From contig CAJNDS010001779.1 in the NCBI GenBank assembly GCA_905221605.1, forward strand, positions 521,146 to 585,145: 64,000 nt of DNA, written 5' to 3'. Shown here one piece after another: positions 1 to 10,969 of the stretch. This DNA is from Symbiodinium natans. Taxonomy: Eukaryota; Sar; Dinophyceae; Suessiales; Symbiodiniaceae. Position 1 is the first letter of the stretch, and every line of letters starts with the position of its first letter. A program made the translations under genes and the position numbers. Below the pieces are notes generated by a model. The model saw nothing but the letters and a program-made list of their open reading frames with translations, had not been told where the DNA came from and searched no databases.

Positions 1-765
1 GCTTCGCATCTTCGCCTTTGTGTGCCGTAAGCGGCACAGTCGATGCAACTCTTTCTCGCGAGCACTGCAAGCCGCCCACCCAACAGAAGAAATGAGTCAG
101 GGCCCTAAACCCCAAACCCCGAACCCTAAACACTAACCCCAAAACTTGAACCACTTAGGGTTTTGGGCCTAATATGGGTTTAGTGGAGCATGGGGATTTG
201 CAAGTTCCTTGTGCCTCGACCACAAAATGGCTAATAGAAAGTCATTTCACAAGACTGTAATTGATGCTACAATTGTTTTATAAACTGTAAGGAGAGATCG
301 TTGCAACTATCCAGGATCCTTTGCGACAGCCTCCCAAGCCCAAATCCCAAGGACCACACCAAAACGTGACAGGAAATTAAGCCGGCGGAAGGACAAAAGC
401 TCCAAAGCCCGCACCGGAAACCCCAAACCCTTAGCTCCCTGTCCCTCCCAGCACCAAAAACAACAAAGAATGGTTTGGGGATAAGGTTTCAGGCTTTGTC
501 GGGTTTATTGGCGTTTTTTTGGGTTAGGGCTTCTAGAGCTTCGAGGCTTTGAAGATTTGTTCTAGGCTTTCTAGGGCTTCTAGGATTCCTAGGGTTCAAG
601 AGCAAAGTCTCCCATGTAACTCTGTATCCTACACCCTAAACCCTAAACCCTAAACCCTAAACCCTAAACCCTAAACCCTATACCCTAAACCCCAAACCCT
701 AAATTGTAGTAAGTGGGTGTAGAAACGATCAGGGACCAAACGTCCCCCCCTGGCACATCCCGAAG
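1..765. repeat. Degenerate telomere-like arrays with one edge island
   Basis: The segment holds CCCTAAA-type runs (about 110-170 and 630-705) separated by A+T-richer unique sequence (180-470) in which I see no gene. The first 75 bases look like a cut exon: on the minus strand an AG after a pyrimidine-rich stretch is followed by an open frame running off the window edge. Strand and product cannot be decided. Confidence 0.5.
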
Positions 766-3615
766 TCACTCGGGAGCCGGGGCATGTTCGACGTTGTAGT
801 GGGACAGGTAGGAGAGAACAACCTGAAACTTCCCAGGTTTAGGGCTTTAAGGTTTAGGGCTTAGGGCGCAAAGAACTCCACCCCCAAAAAAGCTGCATGA
901 TTAAAGACTGTAGGGTTGTAGGGTTGTAGGGTTGTAGGCAAGTGCACCTCAAACTCTGGTTGGTTCTTCGTCTCCTCTTGCGTCCATGCTTTAAAGTTTA
1001 AAGGGGGGGGGGGGGGTTAGGGTGTAGGGTTTAGGGTTTAGGGTTTAGAGCCTTCAAAACCCTTAACACCCTAACCCCAAACTCCGGCCTCGGAACCCTG
1101 AACCCTAAACCCCCCAAAAATCGTAAACCCTAAACCCCATAAACTTCAAACCCTAAACCCTAAACCCCATAAACTTCAAGCCCTAAACCCCAAAGTTTCA
1201 GAGTTTCCCTAGACCCTAGACCCTATAAACTCTAAACCCTAAACCCTTTAAACTCGACACTCTGAATCTTCAGAGCTTCCAAGATCTTTAGGTGCCTCTG
1301 CAGCCCAGAAACTCGAAACCCTGGACCCTAAACCCTAAACCCTAAACCCTAAACCCTAAACTTTCAGGGTTTCCAAAACCTTGAGGTTGCCTTCTGCGGC
1401 CCCAAGCACCAGCCACACGAAGGAGACGCAGGCGACCACGGCAATGCGGAGCTCCGGCGGGGTCACGGTGAAGTTGAAGAGGTGGAATCTCGGGTTTAGG
1501 GTTTAGGGTTTAGGGTTTAGGAATTAGGGTTTAGGGTTTAGGGTTTAGGGTATAGCAACAGGAGGATCCGGAAAAAAAAGGAAGAGGACTAAGCGAGAGG
1601 CAACACTCAGCCCAATCAACCCCGACCTCTAAGGGCTTCAGACCCTCAGCTCCCTACTGTCCCTAAACTCCCCCAGACTCCCTGAAGCCCTCAAACTCAA
1701 CCCCAAACCCCAAACCCCAAACCCCAAACCCTAAACCCTAAACCCTAAACCCGAAACCCACTCAGGCACAGACATTGGGAAGATCTTGCAGTAGGCCATC
1801 ATGGTATCTGGCAACTCTGCACGCCACCTCCTCAACCCACTGGCCTGGGCTCGGAAGCATAGGTTTAGGGTTTAGGGTTTAGGGTTTAGGGTTTAGGGTT
1901 AGGGTTGCGGGTTTATTTTTTAATTTTCATATTTTTTTGGGGGGGGTGGGGCGTTAGGGCTGTGTAGATGTCCAGGAGTTCACGTGCTTCTCGACTTCGG
2001 CTTCTTTGGGGCTGCAGGGTTTAGGGCTCCTCCACCTCCCCAACTCCCAACTCCCATCTCCCAAACCCCAAACCCTCAACCCTGAACCCTAAACCCTAAA
2101 CCCTAAACCCTCAACCCTGAACCCTGAACCCTAAACCCTAAACCCTAAACCCTAGGATTTAGGGTTTATATGTAAAGCCCCTCCCGCAAGTCCCTGTTAA
2201 CACCTCGGCCGGGTAGCTGGGTTGCCGATGCCGAGGGCCGTGTCCTCGAACATGTAGTAGAGTGGAAGATAAAGGAAGGGCACCTCGAGTAGGGTTTAGG
2301 TTTAGGGCTGAGGGTTTCGGGTTTCGGGCTTAGGGTTTAAAGGATTTAGGAATTACAGGGCTTACAGGGCTTTACAGGTTCAGGGCCGAAGCGGGCAACC
2401 TACCGGTTACCGCCAGGGTCTCTCAAGCTTCCTGAGATCTTATCCGGCAGCTCCAAACCCCAGTTCCTGTAGGATCCCTAAAACCTAAACCCGAAACCCT
2501 AAACCCTAAACCCGAAACCCTAAACCTGGGGAGGGCGCGTGGACGAAGAGATCTGCCAGGACTTTTTGCACACCCACGCGGAGTTCCATACCGGGGCCAA
2601 AGAGCCTGCCCGGCATATGAAGCTTTAGGGTTTAGGGTTTAGGGTTTGGGGTTCTTTCTTGGAGGTTCAATGTACTGAAAACGCCAATGCTGACTGTACT
2701 TATCAGCCCCTGAGTCCTCGATGTAGGTTCTAAGTAGACTAAAACTTGGGGGCTATAAGCACCCGTGAACCTCCAAGTAGTAGGTAATGAAGGAACTAGG
2801 CACCTTACATCCCCCCACATACCCCGTAGAAAATGAAGTACCTAATTCCCTCATTCCCTACCCTAGTCGCTGAGTACCCTGGGCCAAAAAAGGGTTAACT
2901 TTTCAATTAGGGTAGGAGTGCACAGACCCCAAAAAATGAAAGGTTACCTACTGCGCCTTCTAAGCTGCGAAGAACCAACAGGTGAAAGGTTTTCGGGTTT
3001 AGGGCTCGGTTTGGGGTTTAGGGTTTAGGGTTTAGGGTTTAGGGTTTAGGGTTTAGGGTTTAGGGTTTAGGGTTTAGGGTTTAGGGTTTAGGGTTTAGGG
3101 TTTGCCTTCCTAAGCCCCAAGTCAAGACGCCGTCGCTGCTGGAAGGCTTCTAGCAAAGGAACAGCTTAAACCACAAGAATATACCCTCTATATGATTGCA
3201 ACAATCTGTGGTCTGCGGATCTAAAGTGGAAAGTGGGCATTGTTGAAACTATTTTCTCTTCAGCCGGAGGTGTCTAGGTAGCCCAGGACCCAAGAACAAA
3301 AGGGTTTAGTCCCAAGACCCCTGCAGGTGTTGGGTCTTGGGTTGAGGTTTTCGGGGTCGTGGGCTTTCGGGCTTCTTAGGCTTGTATGGTTGTATCGGAT
3401 GGGGCTTTCGGGTTTCGACGTTCTGCCGTGGCGCAACAGTTCCTCGAAACCATCCGCCACCCCGAAAACAAGTTGTATCAGGCCTGGTAAATGCGACGTT
3501 GTAGACAAAGTGCTGCCCAATGCCGAGGTATGCCTGAGCGGGGCTTCCGCAGCATGACGCTTCTACGTCAGGCTCGGAAGGCGACCGCATGCTTTTGCAG
3601 GAGGGTTTTCGGTGG
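766..3615 (-). CDS. Mpv17/PMP22-family membrane protein, nine-exon model
   Basis: Exons in gene order: 3615-3586, 3483-3420, 3164-3129, 2605-2545, 2283-2204, 2011-1984, 1814-1774, 1488-1391, 988-948 and 822-766 (TGA at 768-766); the first is the least certain. Phases agree at every junction. Family signatures appear in order: a GVAD motif where Mpv17 proteins have G.GD, then FARSL, FGPGMELR (the GP motif), KVLADLFVPFLYLPLYY (the K..xDQ...P region), CKIFP (the WP motif) and FHLFNFTVTPPELR (the NF..VP...R motif), followed by a hydrophobic segment VACVSFVWLVLG. Mpv17/PMP22 proteins are four-span membrane proteins of mitochondria, peroxisomes or plastids. Introns are packed with TTTAGGG-type arrays. 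The intron after 1391 would use a GC donor (GCAACC). The first exon abuts a family G element (3616-3684). The start codon is not resolved. Confidence 0.83.
990..1380 (-). repeat. Telomere-like arrays inside an Mpv17-like intron
   Basis: A poly-G tract (about 1003-1016) and TTTAGGG runs are followed by degenerate CCCTAAA runs. The interval lies between two phase-matched exons (988-948 and 1488-1391), so the repeats are intronic. Both repeat orientations occur in this one intron. Confidence 0.75.
2658..2780. mobile_element. TIR element, family B
   Basis: The left end CTTGGAGGTTCA and right end TGAACCTCCAAG are inverted copies, about 120 bp apart. The same ends recur at 5766-5876, 19178-19301, 19585-19702 and 36608-36720. 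No coding capacity. It resembles a MITE and lies within an intron of the Mpv17-like gene. Confidence 0.7.
3016..3103 (+). repeat. Long perfect TTTAGGG array
   Basis: About twelve consecutive TTTAGGG units, one of the cleanest arrays in the window, lying in an intron of the Mpv17-like gene. Confidence 0.95.
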
Positions 3616-3684
3616 CTATAATCCCCATACTCAACCCTGCAAGGGGCCTTTTTAAGGGCTCTAGGGCATAATAGCCCATGCTGG
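3616..3684. mobile_element. Small dispersed element, family G
   Basis: Related copies lie at 37886-37957 and 55889-55963. Shared features are CTATAATCCCCAT at one end, a central GGGCCTT block and GCCCATGCTG at the other end, with imperfect inverted termini (ATAAT..CCCAT / ATGGG..ATTAT). In minus orientation the element ends in TATAG exactly where the first Mpv17-like exon begins, so it would supply that splice acceptor. Confidence 0.5.
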
Positions 3685-3699
3685 GTAGTCTTCTCCTGG

Positions 3700-4590
3700 G
3701 ACACTGTCATGACCCCGCTTGGTCAGTTGTCCATTGTCAGGGGGCTTTAGGGTTTAGGGTTTAATTAGGGTTTAGGGGCATGCGCGCCTGAGGCTGTGTA
3801 CGCTTGCGCCTGAGTGGCTTCCTTTCACACATACCCTGTCCGGTCTCCGAGATCGAAATGGTAGTTGCTCAGCATCATGGGTTACCAAAGAACCGGCTCC
3901 GGTTTTTTTTGCCCCATCCTCAAAAAGTGCCATCATTCCTTTAGAACCACCCCCCTGAGCCCCCCCCCCCCCGCCAATAAAACAAAACTCGATAAGAATA
4001 ACAATAACCGTAAAATAGTAACAAGACAATAAATTAATCCATAAATCCCAAAAGCTCTGGACTCGAGCAAGCCACACCGCTGAAGAAGGCGAACGCGGAG
4101 TTTCGCGTCAAGCTCATCTCTTCTTTCCTTGGGGAGTCGATCTGAGCCAGCAAGCAAAGGACATGAAAGACATGCCGATATACATATACGTACATTGTAT
4201 ATATATATATACGTACACACACATAAAGGGAATATTTGTCATTGACCCGACAACTTTGCTGAGCTCCCACCGTTCCCCGCTTTAAACACCTTACGCCCTC
4301 AATCCTAATCCGACCCCTCGAGCGAGGCGCTGTTCCACGACTTTCTGGGCAATGGAGTCGGACGCCGAGCCCTGCAAGGGAATGGGACTTGATCTCAAGA
4401 ATGTGGGCTTAGGGTTTAGGGTTTAGGGTCTAGGGTTTAGGGTTTAGGGTGTTGTTGCGTGAAGCAGCAAAGATTAAGAAGGCGCGGACCCTGAACCCTA
4501 TAATACCCTGAAAACCCTCTAAACCCTTTTAACCCGACAAAGCCCTATAAGGCCTTGTAAGCAAGCCCCATAAACCCTCTAAAACCATCT
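3700..4590. other. Low-repeat interval with no resolved gene
   Basis: Contains a C12 tract (3961-3972), A+T-rich sequence, an alternating TA tract (4196-4211) and short arrays (4408-4450). Minus-strand open frames between 3770 and 4270 overlap each other and lack clear splice sites or codon bias. They may be upstream sequence of the Mpv17-like gene. I cannot support a product. Confidence 0.4.
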
Positions 4591-4611
4591 TCCTAAACCC
4601 TCTCAACCGGC

Positions 4612-4695
4612 CTTGGCAAAGCAGGTGGCGAAGGCCACCGCCAGGGGCTGCGCTTTCGACGCGCTCCGATACCTCCCGGGCGGCTCGGGGGGCCG
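4612..4695. CDS. G+C-rich exon-like island, strand undecided
   Basis: Both strands are open with G/C third positions. On minus, an acceptor (TTTTCAG) precedes the frame and GTTGAG follows it. On plus, the frame reads ALAKQVAKATARG. I recognise neither product. It is probably an exon, but direction cannot be chosen from sequence alone. Confidence 0.35.
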
Positions 4696-4730
4696 GCTAC
4701 TGAAAACCCCTTGAAAAATGTGACGGAATA

Positions 4731-4838
4731 TGGGGGGTAGACGAAAACAGGGGACCCCCAAACATAGACCCGCAAGATAGTAGGATCCTCTTATAATCAG
4801 GACCCCAACAGGTACCACTGATGTCGTAAACCCCGATA
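4731..4838. mobile_element. Dispersed element, family F
   Basis: Shares blocks with 22735-22807 and 41392-41441: a GGGGGTCTA-type start, TAGTAGGAT, CTTATAAT.AGGACCCC and AAGGTACCACT. The present copy reads ACAGGTACCACT. The copies are diverged, 50-108 bp, and non-coding. Confidence 0.5.
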
Positions 4839-5765
4839 TGAGCCTCTTAAATCCAAGAAAGGGAAAAATATGAAATATCCGAATGGCCTACCTAGCCGGG
4901 ATTCCGGGTCTGCTTGTCTCGTTCTTGTTAGGAGGTCTTAGGGTCTTAGGGTGTAAGGGTGTAAGGGTGTGTTAGAGTTTATTGGTTTAATACATGAAGA
5001 GTGGATACTGCTCCACAGCCTGATTTTTTACTTCTAAAATAGCCAAGGGCAAAGAAAGCTTAAACTTTAGTATTCCTACCGAATAAGGAAACCCAAAAAG
5101 TTTAAAGTTCAACTAAAGGCGAAGTAAGGATTAGGGTGTATGAGCATTTTTCCGAGGCGGACTTCGAAGTTTTAGGGGCTTATGGGCCTCCATGGGCAGT
5201 GGGCGGAACGGCAGCACCCTGAACCGCCCAACAAGGCCTTTCCCCAAAACTCCTAAACCCGAACCCTCAGCCCCTCAAGCCTAAACCCTAAACCTTAAAC
5301 CCTGAAGCGCCTAAACCCCCGAAACGCCTTTGTAGGAGCTGCGACAGCATGGACATCCGGCGCAGGTGAGGCGGCCGCAGGGACTCTCTTGTTGGAATGT
5401 GGGGGTTTTGGATGACCTTCGGAGTAGCGGTGCCACCCTTATGAACTCAATAGGGTTTAGGGCCTAGGTTCCGTAACAGGGCATCGGGTTTAGGGTTTAG
5501 GGCAGAGGGTCCCTAACCCCACACCCAAACACCCAGTTTTCTCTTTTTAAAGGCTACAGCTGAGGTTGAGCTCAGGGCCACACCCTCCAACGGGGCCCAA
5601 GCCACGGTGGCTGCGCGTGGGGTCAAGTCAACTACTGAAAGATCGAGAGAGAAAGAGAGAGAGAGAGAGATACATACATATATATATATACATGAACATG
5701 TATAATACAGCCCAAAAACCATATGAGTACGACAAAACAACGACATGAGGGCCGCTTTGGGGCTC

Positions 5766-5876
5766 CACTTGAAGATTCATGGGCCCTTATAAGTAGGGTT
5801 AGAAGTACCCCAGATATGAACCATAGGGACCCTACTTCTAATCCTAGATGCAAGTACCCGTGAACCTCCGAGTAGG
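5766..5876. mobile_element. TIR element, family B
   Basis: The left end CACTTGAAGATTCATGGG and right end CCCGTGAACCTCCGAGTAGG are inverted with a few mismatches. Inside is a second inverted pair (AAGTAGGGTTAGAAGTA / TACTTCTAATCC). An adjacent GA/TA microsatellite (about 5640-5692) is unrelated. Confidence 0.65.
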
Positions 5877-6045
5877 GACTTTCTAATGGCATTGGAGAAA
5901 CTCTCGGCGGGCCGAGAGAAGGAGGTATCATGGCCCCCTCATCAGTGGGTTTCGGAACTCTAGGCTGGAGGACTTCGCAACTTTTAGGGTTTCGGAACGT
6001 CGCAACTTCTCAAGTCCCCTAAACCCTAATCCCTAATCCCTTACC

Positions 6046-6142
6046 TTAAACCCTAAACCCTAAACCCTAAACCCTAAACCCTAAACCCTAAACCCTAAAC
6101 CCTAAACCCTAAACCCTAAACCCTAAACCCTAACCCTAAACC
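6046..6142 (-). repeat. Long CCCTAAA array
   Basis: About thirteen near-perfect units read as CCCTAAA on plus. It lies directly 5' of the small plus-strand frame at 6153. Confidence 0.95.
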
Positions 6143-6152
6143 CTACACCGGG

Positions 6153-6275
6153 ATGGGCGGAATCATTGTGCTCGGCCGAGCTTGGAAGGTGCAGCTTCCG
6201 CTTGAGGACCTACTTGTGGCCTATACAAATTGGGAACGTCTGCCCCTAAATGTTTCTGCAAACACTAAACCCTAA
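6153..6275 (+). CDS. Short open frame between two telomere-like arrays
   Basis: A 40-residue frame beginning MGGIIVLGRAWKVQLPLEDL that stops inside the next CCCTAAA array. Third positions are mostly C/G up to the array, as in an exon. No recognised domain. It may be a start exon whose donor is one of the GT dinucleotides near its end, with the stop being intronic read-through. Confidence 0.4.
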   Translation: MGGIIVLGRAWKVQLPLEDLLVAYTNWERLPLNVSANTKP

Positions 6276-6462
6276 ACCCTAAACCCTAAACCCTAAACCC
6301 TAAACCCTAAACCCTAAACCCTTACAACCTCATGGACCAGAAGCCCTTTTAGGGTTGACCCCTTAAGCCCTTAAACCCCCTTGAACCCTACTTCTCCCCC
6401 CCCCCCCCTCCCTCCCCAAGTGGCTTTAGGGTTTAGGGTCTAGGGTTTATCACAGCAACGAC

Positions 6463-6514
6463 CTTGCCCATTGGGCCCAGGGCCAGTCGACAGGTGTAGT
6501 TCTCCAAGCCGTAT
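6463..6514 (-). CDS. Exon-like island
   Basis: Acceptor CCTCTCAG precedes a 17-codon open stretch beginning YGLENYTCRLALGPMGK, followed by donor GTCGTT. Codon bias favours this frame. Product unknown. It lies downstream of the stop in the 6646-7930 model, so it probably belongs to another gene. Confidence 0.45.
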
Positions 6515-6645
6515 CTGAGAGGAAGCATTTTTTGGGTTTGGGGTTTAGGGTTTAGGGTTGAGGGCTGGCGTTTTTGGGGGAGTATTCTAAGTACAGGGTT
6601 TAGGGGCCCTTTCGCTGGGGCGCGTGTGGAAGGTCATTCCAAACG

Positions 6646-7930
6646 TCAATAGGGCAACAAGCAATCAAGACTGTCTGCATGTGGTGCCGGTGCTGGGCTT
6701 TAATTCATAGGGAGGCGGACAGGGTGACGGCAGCAGGGACCCTAAACCCTACACCCTACACCCTGTAAACCTATAACCCTAAACCCTAGACCCTAAACCC
6801 CAAACCCTAAACCCTAAACCCTAAAACCTTAAACCCTAAACCTATAAAACCTAAACCAAGTGTTGCTAATCTCTCCCATGCTTCTGCACAGTGGGTAGCC
6901 CCTGTCCTCTTTCACCGTCCTTCAAGTTGATACGAGAGGGTGTTGTGGTCGGACTTGGGGGTGTGCTATTGCCACTATTTGCTTAAGAAGCCCCCGCCCC
7001 TACAAAAAAATGAAGCCGATTGTTCCTGATAAGGGCAGTTCTTTTGGGGGGTTCTTATGCAAATGGTAGAAATAGGCTCCGCCCTCTGATTTGAACCCAT
7101 GTAGCCAAGGTCAGTGCGCGCACACACACACACACACACACACTCTCACTCCCTGTACCCTAAACCCTAAACCCTAAACCCCAAACCCTAAACCCTAAAC
7201 CCAAACCCTAAACCCTAAACCCTAGACCCCAAACCCTAAACCCTAAACCCTAAACCCTAGACCCCAAACCCTAGACCCCAAACCCTAAACCCTAAACCCT
7301 AAACCCCCAAAAGGGCCCCGGACTCTCCGGGGTCGACCGACGCATCGATCTGCTCGGCGTGTTCTGGGAAGATGGCCTTCTTGAGGGGATCATGTGGGTG
7401 CTGATATGTAGGGTTTAGGGTTTAGGGTTTGGGGTTTAGGGTTTAGGGTTTGGGGGTTTAGGTTTTAGGGTTTAGGGTTTGGGGTTTTAGGGGTTTAGGG
7501 TTTAGGGTCTTAGGGTTTAGGGTTTTAGGGTTTAGGGCTTCAGGGTTTAGAGTGGCGAAGGGGCTTTTTTCGGGGGGCCTTTAGGGGGTTTAGGGTTTGG
7601 CGGGGGGTGGGGGTGGCTTCGCGGGCTTTGCGGGTTTTAGGGGGGCTGTTAGGGGTTTTAGGGAACGGGTGGCTAGGGTGTTGCGGCTTAGGGTCTTGGG
7701 GTAAGTTTCGGGTCTTGGGGTTTAGGGCTTACGGGCTATCGCGGGCTCGGGGGGATAAACCCTAAACCCTAAACCCTAAACCCCAAACCCCAAACCCTAA
7801 ACCCTAAACCCTAAACCCTAAACCCTGAACGTCCGGCCTTCATGCTGTCCCTCACGAAGACGCGGGTGCTCCAGATGGGAAAGGAGTAGAGCCGCGGCGG
7901 GGAGTAGACCGTGCCTAAGTCTGGCTGGCT
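6646..7930 (-). CDS. Unidentified gene, four-exon 3' part
   Basis: Exons in gene order: 7930-7856 (25 codons, ends GTGAGG donor), 7400-7305 (32 codons, begins HPHDPLKKAIFPEH), 6953-6916 (begins SDHNTLSYQLEG, donor GTGAAAG) and 6697-6646 (ends TGA). Phases agree and total 87 codons including stop. The first three have strongly C/G-biased third positions; the last is weaker. No family recognised. Introns hold CCCTAAA arrays and a family H element (6972-7079). The 5' end is unresolved; a candidate start frame lies at 8473-8246. Confidence 0.5.
6972..7079. mobile_element. TIR element, family H
   Basis: The left end CACTATTTGCTTAAGAA and right end TTCTTATGCAAATGGTAG are inverted. Each carries an inner C-run or G-run that pairs across the element. 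Related copies are at 16236-16333 and 21161-21283. Non-coding, MITE-like, inside an intron of the flanking model. Confidence 0.65.
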
Positions 7931-8245
7931 CTTAAGCAGGGTTTAGGGTTTAGGGTTTCGGGTTATATTCAGTCGGGGATGAGGGAATGCGGTACCCTAC
8001 GTCATCCCTTAGAAAAGGTAGATGAAAAGGGGCCCCTATAGCTAAATCATTCCCTACTAAGAACCAGGGGGGATGTTCGAGGGTTGCTGAGTGGAGCACC
8101 CTAAACCCCCTACACCCCCCTAAGCCACCCTAAACCCCCTAGACTTAGACGAAAACACCCCCCTCTCAAACCCCCTAAACCCCCTAGACCCCCTAAATCC
8201 CCAAACCCGAAATCCTAGACTCCAAAAAGTGGGCCTAAACCTCCT

Positions 8246-8473
8246 TCACGCCCCATCCTGAGAGCCGCAATAGATACACGGACTAGCGGCTGAGGCTTGT
8301 TGCCTTTGAGGGTTTCTTTGGTGTTTAGGGCTCAGCGAGTAAGGAGCCCAAACCAGTACCAAGATCATCCCCTGATCGGGCCTACAGAACTTCACCATAC
8401 CAACTACGAGTACGGAAGAGAAACACATACCCTCCTGTTCCAGGACAGTTGCAGGTGTGTGCCTCCTTTTCAT
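8246..8473 (-). CDS. Unidentified 75-residue open frame
   Basis: The frame opens with ATG, begins MKRRHTPATVLEQEG, contains a hydrophobic stretch (MILVLVW) and closes with TGA. Two possible donors lie inside (GTATGTG and GTAGTT), so it may be a start exon of the 6646-7930 gene. Overlapping plus frames also exist, so strand rests on the ATG and codon use. Confidence 0.35.
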   Translation of the reverse strand: MKRRHTPATVLEQEGMCFSSVLVVGMVKFCRPDQGMILVLVWAPYSLSPKHQRNPQRQQASAASPCIYCGSQDGA

Positions 8474-8563
8474 TTATATATATATATATGTCTGTATCTA
8501 TATACATATGATATATAATCTGTACACACATGTATAGGGCTCCTATTGACTATCTAGAGGGTC

Positions 8564-8674
8564 TTAATCAATCTGGGACAGGACTAGGGTCCAGAGTTCA
8601 GGGTTTCGCCCCGGCTCGCCCAAGCTCAGGAGGGTGCCGGATGGACCGATGCAGTTCGGGGCGTCGGGGCATTC
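8564..8674 (-). CDS. Terminal exon of an unidentified gene
   Basis: Acceptor CGTGCAG at 8675-8681 leads into 37 codons in phase 0 (begins ECPDAPNCIGPSG) ending in TAA at 8566-8564. Third positions are mostly C/G. It closes the minus-strand exon series lying between 8.6 and 10.4 kb. No domain recognised. Confidence 0.55.
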   Translation of the reverse strand, partial: ECPDAPNCIGPSGTLLSLGEPGRNPELWTLVLSQID

Positions 8675-9187
8675 CTGCACGGACCGATACGGTGAAACCC
8701 AACCGGGCTCACCATTTAGGGTTTAGGGTTTGGGGTTTGGGGTTTGGGGTTTGGGGTTGTGGATATCCGGTACGCGGTGGGAGGTGAAGCCCCTAAAACC
8801 CTAAAGCCCCCAAACCACACTCAGGCATCCTGTTCAGCCCCTTTGTAAAACCCTGTCAAAACTCTGGTCAACAACCCTAAGAAAACTCCTTTTAAAGCCC
8901 TGTAAACCCCTCAACCCTCAACCCTCAACCCCCAACCCTCAACCCTCAACCCTAAACCCCAAAACAAACAAAGCCCAAAACCCTTAACCACCCTCAGCCG
9001 GAGGACTTTCTGGAAGCCCGGTAATCCATATGAGCATATTATTAGACCCAGGGGTAACTTAGGAGAATAAAAAAGGGTACCCTTTTTGGTGTTAAGGGGG
9101 TTATACGGGAACCCCAACCATAAAAAGGAAATAAGGGCCTACTGCGGGTCCTAGATGAAGGGTGCCCTTCTTGGTGGCTAGCTGCTT

Positions 9188-10410
9188 TGTCAAGGAACCC
9201 AATCACCGAAAGCAGCAAAAGCGTACCACCGTGCCTCCTCCTCGCAGGGCTATAGGGGCTTCAGCTTCCCGTTGTAGGGAGGATTTTAACTTTCGGGTGT
9301 GTTGCTTAGGGTTTTAGGGTCTACTAAACCCTCAACCCTCAACCCTATAAACCCCAAACCCTAAACCCTCACCAGCCCACGCCCATGGCCTTTACGGAAG
9401 CTCCAAAGTCGCAGAGATGCATTTGCCTGGGACTCGTTCTCTCCACGGGGGTTTGGGGTTTCCTGGGCTTTTGTGGGTTTAGGGTTTAGGGTTTAAGGGT
9501 TGGTTAGGGTTTCGAGCTTGGGGCTTCAGGGTTGTCAGGGCTGTCGCCAAAAAGCGCCACACGAAAAGTCACTGGCTGAGAAAAGAAGGTTTAGGGCTTG
9601 TTATACCCTTTAAACCGTAAACCCTAAACCTACGCCCTAAGCCCTAAACCCTAAACCCGAAACCCTAAACCCTAAACCCTAAACCCTAAACCCTAAACCC
9701 TAAACCCCAAACCCTAAACCCTAAACCCCAACTAAGTATTTAGGGAGCGGCATCTCAACTCCAACCTGAGGCCCTGGGCCCTGCGAAGGGGTACATGATG
9801 AGCTGCTCCTGGAGGGGCGGTTTAGGGTTTAGGGTCTAGGGTCTAGGGTTTAGGGTTTAGGGTTTAGGGTTTAGGGTTTAGGGTTTAGGGTCAAGGGTTT
9901 AGGGTTTAGGGTCAAGGGTTTAGGGTCTAGGGTTTAGGGTTTAGGGTTTAGGGTCAAGGGTCTAGGGTTTAGGTTTTAGGGTTTAGGGTTTAGGGTTGGG
10001 GGGTTGGGGTTTGGTCATTTTGGGCCAGTTGGGGCACTTGGGGGATGAGGGCTTAGCAGGTGAGCAGGGCATTGCTTGACGGTTCAGACGGGCTGTTATT
10101 CAAGCAGGGTTAAACGTACCCTACATAGGGTTAGAACCATCAGATACCCTATTTATAACCCTAAGTGAGAAGTTCCGAATGCACTTCCAAGTTGAGAGGC
10201 CTCTAGCATGCCCTGCCAACACTATACAGCCACTTTGTCTTGGGGTATCCTCGGGCTGGGAGAAAGATTTCAGGGAAACCGAAATCGTGAACCCTAAACC
10301 CCAAAACCCTAAGGGCCCTAAGCACTGATACCGGGAGCGGAGGTGTCCTCGCCAATCATGGAAAGCAGGAAGCCCTGAACTAGGAGGTTCAGCCTCAGGG
10401 CAACCGGGGG
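9188..10410 (-). CDS. Exon series of an unidentified minus-strand gene
   Basis: Exon-like islands in gene order: 10410-10332 (26 codons, PPVALRLNLLVQGF, acceptor ATTCCAG, donor GTATCAG), 9808-9766 (EQLIMYPFAGPRAS, donor GTTGGA), about 9590-9553 (PVTFRVALFGDSP), 9426-9373 (QMHLCDFGASVKAMGVGW, donor GTGAGG) and about 9248-9188 (ARWYAFAAFGDW). Splice sites are good, but not all phases match, so exons may be missing or some calls wrong. CDFG recalls the protein-kinase DFG motif, but no other kinase motif was found. Probably ends at 8564. Confidence 0.4.
9821..9998 (+). repeat. Long TTTAGGG array with variant units
   Basis: About 24 units, mostly TTTAGGG with interspersed TCTAGGG and TCAAGGG variants. 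It lies within the minus-strand gene region. Confidence 0.9.
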
Positions 10411-10969
10411 CTGGAATTTGATAAAATCCAGGGTTTGGGGGTGTAAGATTTCGGGTTTCGGGTTTCTAGTTTGCGAAAGAGTTTGGGGTGGGGGGGGGGG
10501 AAGTTAAGCAGAGAGCCCGCCGGATAGGGGGGTCTATGGTCTGGCTCAGGGGACCAGCTCCGCTCGCTCTCTGCCTCCCTCTCTCTCTCTCTGTCTCTCG
10601 CTCGCTCTCTCTCTCTCAGCCTTGCGTTTCCTTGACAGCAAAGGCCACCGCGGGCAGTACAGGCAACGAACCCTGAAGCCTAAACCGGGCGAAAAAAGCC
10701 CAAAACCCTAAATTTCCTACATCAAGGGCTTCGAGCATGAGCTTTGAGAGTGCCTCTCTGCTCCCAAAGAAGAGCCCAGGGCCCCCCCCCAATTCTTCGA
10801 CTAAACCCGAAACCTGAAGCCAGCCACGGAGGGTTCCTGCCTTGGGCCCTAAAGCTGCGACTTTCTGCCCCCCTCTATGACTACAGACCCCGATTCAGGG
10901 TTTAGGGTTTAGGGTTTAGGGTTTAGGGTTTAGGGTTTAGGGTCTAGGGGCTTCTTCGGGGAAGGAGGG

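Noticed and set aside
1-2160. Chromosome-end telomere at the window start
   Set aside because: Arrays are short, mixed in orientation, interrupted by exons and continue at similar density to 64 kb.
9373-9426. Protein kinase (DFG motif)
   Set aside because: Only CDFG in a short exon; no glycine loop, VAIK, HRD or APE motif found in neighbouring islands.
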